In this document: one piece after another, positions 59,556-64,000 of the stretch
Layout of the letters: each line of letters starts with the position of its first letter
Position numbering within the stretch: the first letter of the stretch is position 1
Assembly: GCF_023276375.1 (NCBI RefSeq)
Contig: NZ_JALLPK010000001.1
Location: 1,984,001 to 2,048,000 of the forward strand
Length of the DNA stretch: 64,000 bases
Direction of reading: 5' to 3'
Source of the DNA: Halocatena marina
GTDB lineage: Archaea; Halobacteriota; Halobacteria; Halobacteriales; Haloarculaceae
Notes under the pieces: model-generated
Database searches by the model: none
What the model saw: only the letters and a program-made list of their open reading frames with translations
What the model was told of the DNA's origin: nothing
Translations under genes and position numbers: made by a program

Positions 59556-60491
59556 ATGAGGAAAACACTCGATCCGCAGGCGGAGGTACTGCTCGAACTC
59601 TTGAATGACTACGACATTTCGTTATCGGGTGATAGTATTTCAGAATCTCGTCAGCAGCTCGAAACGATGGTTGGTCTTGCTGGTGAGGATCCTGTCTCAG
59701 TGGGTGAAGTTTCAGACTTCACAATCGATATCGAAAACAGAGAGGTACCAGCACGGGCGTATGTCCCTGAGGGTGAGGGACCATTTCCGACGGTGGCCTT
59801 TTTCCACGGAGGGGGGTTTGTGCTTGGAAGCATCGATACGCACGACAACCTCTGTCGACTTCTGGCAAAGCGTGCAGGCTGTCTCGTTGTTTCAGTCGGC
59901 TACCGACTCGCACCAGAACATCCGTGGCCAGCAGCGCTTATGGACTGTTACGACGCGACACTGTGGCTCTCGCGCAACGCTGATCGATTCTCGGGCAGCG
60001 ATCGGGTGGCGGTCGCAGGCGACAGCGCAGGCGGGAACCTCGCGGCAACCGTCTCACTACTGGCCCGCGAACGTGGAATGCCCAATATCGACCGGCAGTT
60101 ACTCCTCTATCCAGCAACCGCGTATCTCGAACCGATGACATCACGCGCTGAGAATGCATCAGGATATTTCCTCACTGCCGAAGACCTCATCTGGTTTATG
60201 AAACAGTACATCGAGGATACACTCGACGCACACAACCCGCTCGCATTCCCCCTTCAAGCTCGCAGTCTCTCAGAGCTTCCGCCAGCGTTCGTCTTGACGT
60301 GCGGCTTCGATCCACTCCGAGATGAGGGTACCGCGTATGCCGACCGTCTCCGCGAGCACGGGGTCAGCGTCGAACACACCAACTACGAATCAATGATCCA
60401 CGGCTTTCTCAATATGGAGGCAATTATCGATCGTACCTACGATGGCGTCGACGAGATCGCTGCGTATCTCCAGCGTGAGCTCGTCCAGTAA
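59556..60491 (+). CDS. Alpha/beta-hydrolase esterase, hormone-sensitive-lipase family
   Basis: 311 residues. It has the oxyanion motif HGGGFVLGS, the nucleophile elbow GDSAGGN, the acid in FDPLRDEG and the catalytic His in SMIHGFLNM, the standard HSL/bacterial esterase set. It hydrolyses short-chain acyl esters in the cytoplasm; no export signal is seen. Family length is normal. Its neighbours do not reveal the substrate. Confidence 0.9.
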   Translation: MRKTLDPQAEVLLELLNDYDISLSGDSISESRQQLETMVGLAGEDPVSVGEVSDFTIDIENREVPARAYVPEGEGPFPTVAFFHGGGFVLGSIDTHDNLCRLLAKRAGCLVVSVGYRLAPEHPWPAALMDCYDATLWLSRNADRFSGSDRVAVAGDSAGGNLAATVSLLARERGMPNIDRQLLLYPATAYLEPMTSRAENASGYFLTAEDLIWFMKQYIEDTLDAHNPLAFPLQARSLSELPPAFVLTCGFDPLRDEGTAYADRLREHGVSVEHTNYESMIHGFLNMEAIIDRTYDGVDEIAAYLQRELVQ

Positions 60492-61399
60492 CGAGTCATA
60501 TATCGACGTTATCGGTCCTGCTGGTCTGTCTATAACAGCTGTCATATTCAGTCAGAAACCGGTGTGAATAATGACGAACCGACATATCGGTGGGACGATA
60601 AAGCATCTGATCTTTGATTGTCGAATATTCTAGCAAATGTCTACGCTACAGCTTATAGAGGCGTGATTACATATAGACAACAATCCAAAATGAAGCAGAC
60701 GGTTCTGATATCAATTCACTGACCAACATTCATCAATATTCGTACTGGAAGTAATACATAGTAGTTGTTATTAATTCATGGAATTGTTGGCCAGAATCAG
60801 AAACAAGCCCACGGCTCACTGACTCATCACCAACGATTACGGTTTTCAACATAATGAAGAACGATATGAATTTTGGCTATCATTGTTTGATTATCGATTG
60901 AAAATTTAATTTATTGTACTATCAGGACATTCGATCGAGACAGTGATATCGATCAAGATGTAGCACAAAGCGGGCATTCGATATCACCAAACCTCCAGTA
61001 ATAGCGGTTATCGAAATCGATACATACGACTGTAGAGAAGTAGAACTGTTATATTTGATGGACAACGTACGAGTTTCTCTTGACTCAATAAGTGTATTTA
61101 TTTCTGTACAAATCCAATATTGTATCGGCCGTTCTTCAGAACTATGGACTTCCCAATACATCATGGCCAGTACTATTCATACATATCGATTCTCGAAGTG
61201 GGTGCGAACGATCGCGTTGTTAGACCATCAAGCAAAATTTGTCTTCGAATGGAGACCAACGAGAGTGCAGCATTACTTACACAGATTTGGGTGATATTTA
61301 CAGTAGCCCCGTGAGACAGCTACTCAGAGTAGTTATGCCATCCTGTCGGATGAAATAGAAATGCCAAAGCCTAATAGTTTAACGCACCCAAGTTAATAT
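60492..61399. other. Gene-free AT-rich stretch, about 0.9 kb
   Basis: Markedly AT-rich, with overlapping short frames on both strands (for example 60922-61164 minus and 61120-61314 plus) that lack motifs. The right end carries the nikR promoter region (TAATAGTTTAA, near 61370-61380). It may be the scar of a lost gene; I see no element ends. Confidence 0.5.
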
Positions 61400-61828
61400 A
61401 TGACTGTCGTGAGTGTTTCGATGCCAGATAGTCTCCTTGAGAGATTGGACCAATTCTCAGAAGAGCACGGATACACTGGTCGAAGTGAAGTTATCCGTGA
61501 AGCGAGTCGTAATCTTCTCGGCGAGTTTCAGGACAAAAAGCTCGAAGACCGAGAACTGATGGGAATCGTTACGGTCATGTTCAACTACGAGACGACCAAC
61601 GTCGAAGAAAAGATGATGCGACTCCGTCACGAGCACGAAGGGATTGTCGCATCAAACTTCCATAGCCACGTTGGAAATCACTACTGCATGGAGCTATTCG
61701 TCCTCGAAGGCTCCCTCGATTCGATCTCTGCGTTCGTTGGAAAGATACGGGCAACGAAGGACACGCTCAACATCGATTACTCTGTTATGCCTGTTGATGA
61801 CTTCGGCCCGTTGGCGGAAGTCAGCTGA
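61400..61828 (+). CDS. nikR: Nickel-responsive regulator NikR
   Basis: 142 residues: a ribbon-helix-helix DNA-binding domain ([17 protein letters not shown], residues 3-45) and an ACT-like nickel domain. The nickel ligands of the family are all present: His77 in RHEHE, His88 and His90 in FHSHVGN, and Cys96 in HYCME. NikR represses nickel uptake genes when Ni2+ is plentiful. No nickel permease or nickel enzyme lies next to it; the nearest transporter is the peptide-type ABC system 5 kb away. Confidence 0.93.
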   Translation: MTVVSVSMPDSLLERLDQFSEEHGYTGRSEVIREASRNLLGEFQDKKLEDRELMGIVTVMFNYETTNVEEKMMRLRHEHEGIVASNFHSHVGNHYCMELFVLEGSLDSISAFVGKIRATKDTLNIDYSVMPVDDFGPLAEVS

Positions 61829-62020
61829 GTCCCGAAGTAGCCCATCGTATTGAGCGCGAAACCAGTCGCCTCGATTCATGACGTGCGAAATGGGCTCCCG
61901 AAGGCATTTTTGGGATCGGAGTAGTGTCCGACAAAGGGGATAGGTTAGTTTAGCGGATCAACTCAGAGAGCCCCGCTACATCCGAATCCTTTTCAAGAAC
62001 AATTAAATATTCATTCACTA

Positions 62021-62641
62021 ATGGCTGATGAACGCTCGTTCCTCGACAGTCCAGAGGGCACACGAGAGGAGATCATGAACGCGACCTATCACGCGTTGTG
62101 TGAGCACGGGTACGCCGATCTCACGATTCAGCGAATCGGTGATCAATTCGAGAAGAGTAAGTCGTTGCTGTATCACCACTACGACGGCAAAGACGAACTC
62201 TTGTTCGATTTTCTCGATTTTATGCTCGAAGAGCTGGAAACATCTGTCCCAGAGACAATCGAAGAAGATGCCAAAACCCATCTCAATGTGATTTTCGATA
62301 AAGTATTTGCTTGTGAGAGAACAGAAGAAAAACGTGAATTCGAAGCGGCGATGGTCGAACTCCGCGCACAAGCCGCACACGACGACCGATACCGAGAGTA
62401 CTTCACGCAACACGATCGATTCATCGAAAATCATCTCTCCCACGTTATCGAGGTTGGTATCGCGGACGGTGATTTCCGGGATGTTGACCCAGAGCGCGTT
62501 GCTCCGTTCATCCGAACGATTATTGACGGCGTTCGAATCAATCGCTCAACGTCTAACGTAGGAGTCACTCGTTCCGTTCGATCAGAACTCGATAGCTACA
62601 TCGAATCTACGCTCTGTATCGACGACGAAAATAAGCAATAG
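62021..62641 (+). CDS. TetR/AcrR-family transcriptional regulator
   Basis: 206 residues. The N-terminal TetR helix-turn-helix (REEIMNATYHALCEHGYADL, IGDQFEKSKSLLYHHYDGKD) is unmistakable, and the rest is a helical ligand domain with a conserved-looking FIRTIIDGVRINRS near the end. Many haloarchaeal members sit next to efflux genes they repress. None is adjacent here, so the target is unknown. Confidence 0.88.
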   Translation: MADERSFLDSPEGTREEIMNATYHALCEHGYADLTIQRIGDQFEKSKSLLYHHYDGKDELLFDFLDFMLEELETSVPETIEEDAKTHLNVIFDKVFACERTEEKREFEAAMVELRAQAAHDDRYREYFTQHDRFIENHLSHVIEVGIADGDFRDVDPERVAPFIRTIIDGVRINRSTSNVGVTRSVRSELDSYIESTLCIDDENKQ

Positions 62642-62698
62642 CAGTAGGAACGACGACGGATAATCGTAACGGGACATCATCCTTCGTCGCCTGGAACC

Positions 62699-63043
62699 TC
62701 ACGATCTGTGACACGAAAGTGTTCGACTTGCAAGCATCGAGTACGTCGTTTCATCGACCGTCGCCAGTTCGTTCACAGAGCGTCCGCTCACGGTCATCTC
62801 GTCCTTTTCAGCCGCCACGAACTGCTGTCGTTGCATCGGAGAGTGAAACACCCGATACAGATCCTTTCCTGTGTAGGTATTGTCACTGGCCGCCATTGCT
62901 AACAGCGTCGTTCGAGCGACGGCCTCCAGTTCAATACCCCAATCACCCTCGGAACGGAGTGCTATGATCCACGCATCGATTTCATCGGCATTGATCTCTC
63001 GGCTCCAAATCAACATCCACCGACCGTATAGGATATCGAACAA
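62699..63043 (-). CDS. Hypothetical protein
   Basis: 114 residues with mixed composition and no motif I know. An ATG nine codons downstream gives MLIWSREINADEIDAW and looks a more natural start. It is the only sizeable frame between the TetR gene and the channel gene. Evidence for coding is limited to length and moderately acidic content. Confidence 0.35.
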   Translation of the reverse strand: MFDILYGRWMLIWSREINADEIDAWIIALRSEGDWGIELEAVARTTLLAMAASDNTYTGKDLYRVFHSPMQRQQFVAAEKDEMTVSGRSVNELATVDETTYSMLASRTLSCHRS

Positions 63044-63274
63044 TATATTTCTTTCTAGTATTTATTAATTGGAACGTATTGTATGCCACGTATCGAAGTG
63101 TGACATCCGTACTCTGGTAGACATTCGAACAAGGATGATCGAACGACGACGAACCGACTGAGGAGTTTTGTCTTGCACATATTACGATCGGACAATCGGT
63201 GTGAGTGTGAAACTGATGAAAAGCTCTCAATGACGAAGTACGCGTTATTTTCTCGGTTCGTATGAGGGCATACG

Positions 63275-63904
63275 ATGGATCGTTTGAAAACAGAGCAGGG
63301 TGAAGATGTGAGTCGTATTACTGCCTTGAGTGATGGTCTGTTCGCCATTGTTCTCACACTTGTCATTCTTCAGTTTGAAGTTCCAAATATCCCGTCAAGT
63401 CAAGCGACTACCGAACTGCCTGCGTGGCTTTCCGGACTGTACGTGTTGTTTTTTAATTATATACTCAGTTTTGTCGTCGTCGAATTGTATTGGGTTGTAC
63501 ACCACACTCTCTTTCAACACATCGTCAAACACGACCGAGTCCGACTCTATTTGAATCTGCTATTCTTGCTCTCCGTATCTTTCCTTCCGTTCCCGACAGA
63601 GCTGTTAGGAACGTACGGAACGCGGCTCACGTGGGCACTCTATGCGCTCAATTTGACAATTGTCGGTCTTCTCATGACTTCCGTCTGGTGGTATGCCGCC
63701 ACTCAAGATCTCATAACCGAAGAGATGCACAACCGAATAGCTAAACTCATCACTCTTCGTGGACTTATCGCTCCAGTAGTATTTCTTCTATCTATCGCTG
63801 TCAGTTCTGTGAGCCTCACACTGGCCTACTTCACCCCGCTGTTGATCGTTCCGCTCCAGATCATGTGGGTGTGGATACACCAACTGTCGAGTCGACCGTT
63901 CTAA
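63275..63904 (+). CDS. TMEM175/DUF1211-family membrane protein, putative K+ channel
   Basis: 209 residues with six membrane helices. The first helix carries the family signature in a variant form, RITALSDGLFAIVLTLVIL (usually R-x3-FSDG), which lines the pore in characterised TMEM175 channels. Prokaryotic members are leak-like K+-selective channels that lack a GYGD filter. It is a single gene near the right edge and stands in contrast to the classical channel at 2508-3731. Confidence 0.82.
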   Translation: MDRLKTEQGEDVSRITALSDGLFAIVLTLVILQFEVPNIPSSQATTELPAWLSGLYVLFFNYILSFVVVELYWVVHHTLFQHIVKHDRVRLYLNLLFLLSVSFLPFPTELLGTYGTRLTWALYALNLTIVGLLMTSVWWYAATQDLITEEMHNRIAKLITLRGLIAPVVFLLSIAVSSVSLTLAYFTPLLIVPLQIMWVWIHQLSSRPF

Positions 63905-64000
63905 TTACAGAGAGAAAATAAATCATTATTCTCGTACCAGCCTTCAATAATTTAATATTTGATTCACACGACGACCCATCGTTCTCTTCAACCTCTATTC

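Noticed and set aside
59356..59559. 67-codon gene translationally coupled to the esterase
   Set aside because: The TGA/ATG overlap is tempting, but the product is strongly basic, motif-free and lacks a promoter or ribosome site.
1..64000. CRISPR arrays, tRNA or rRNA genes, origin of replication
   Set aside because: No regularly spaced repeats, cloverleaf-like sequences, rRNA segments or Orc1/Cdc6 gene could be recognised by reading; a tRNAscan or Infernal run would be decisive for small RNAs.

Overview
The window is chromosome-like DNA from a halophilic archaeon (class Halobacteria). The evidence is proteins rich in Asp and Glu, a FolC-FolP fusion, a bacterio-opsin-activator (BAT/HTH_10) sensor-regulator, a FilR1/DUF1724-type regulator, Tat-type lipoprotein and Tat export signals, and many genes whose start codon lies about 27 bases downstream of an archaeal TATA box with no ribosome-binding site (leaderless). 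Gene-free stretches are clearly more AT-rich than the genes. I recognise no tRNA, rRNA, CRISPR array or intact insertion sequence, and I cannot name the genus from sequence alone.

Region 1 (1-18174) is a one-carbon and methyl-group oxidation module. It holds a formate dehydrogenase (a NuoF-like subunit and the start of a NuoG-like catalytic subunit), formate-tetrahydrofolate ligase, an MttB-superfamily methyltransferase without pyrrolysine, the folate-making FolCP fusion, a large dimethylglycine/sarcosine-dehydrogenase-type flavoenzyme with a folate-binding GcvT half, and both subunits of electron-transfer flavoprotein. A BAT-type sensor-regulator follows. Read together, they suggest stepwise removal of N-methyl groups from glycine betaine, dimethylglycine or sarcosine. 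Electrons would go to ETF, the C1 unit to folate, and formate (with ATP) would be oxidised to CO2. A potassium channel sits inside this region.

Region 2 (18321-25269) covers metals: a cation diffusion facilitator with an apparent one-base frameshift, a P1B-2 type (Zn/Cd/Pb) ATPase and two membrane proteins of unknown role. Region 3 (23956-36330) is catabolic: an iron-type alcohol dehydrogenase overlapping a lactonase-like metallo-hydrolase, a GMC flavoenzyme with its Tat-exported small subunit, two acyl-CoA ligases, an IclR regulator and a Gfo/Idh/MocA oxidoreductase. Several gene-poor stretches of 0.7-1.1 kb follow.

Region 4 (37452-57862) is the most striking part. It has the parts list of bacterial murein recycling, in an organism whose class makes no murein. 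There is a Tat-exported GH73 glucosaminidase with an SH3 domain, NagZ, the exo-N-acetylmuramidase NamZ, an AmiE-like serine hydrolase, anhydro-N-acetylmuramate kinase AnmK, a HAD phosphatase, an SDR dehydrogenase, and a complete oligopeptide ABC importer (binding lipoprotein, two permeases, two ATPases and an extra small membrane protein). An IclR regulator, a creatininase-family hydrolase and an enolase-superfamily enzyme flank it. I infer a system for scavenging cell-wall fragments from bacteria. Region 5 (58441-63904) holds a regulator, an esterase, NikR, a TetR regulator, a possible small gene and a TMEM175-like channel.
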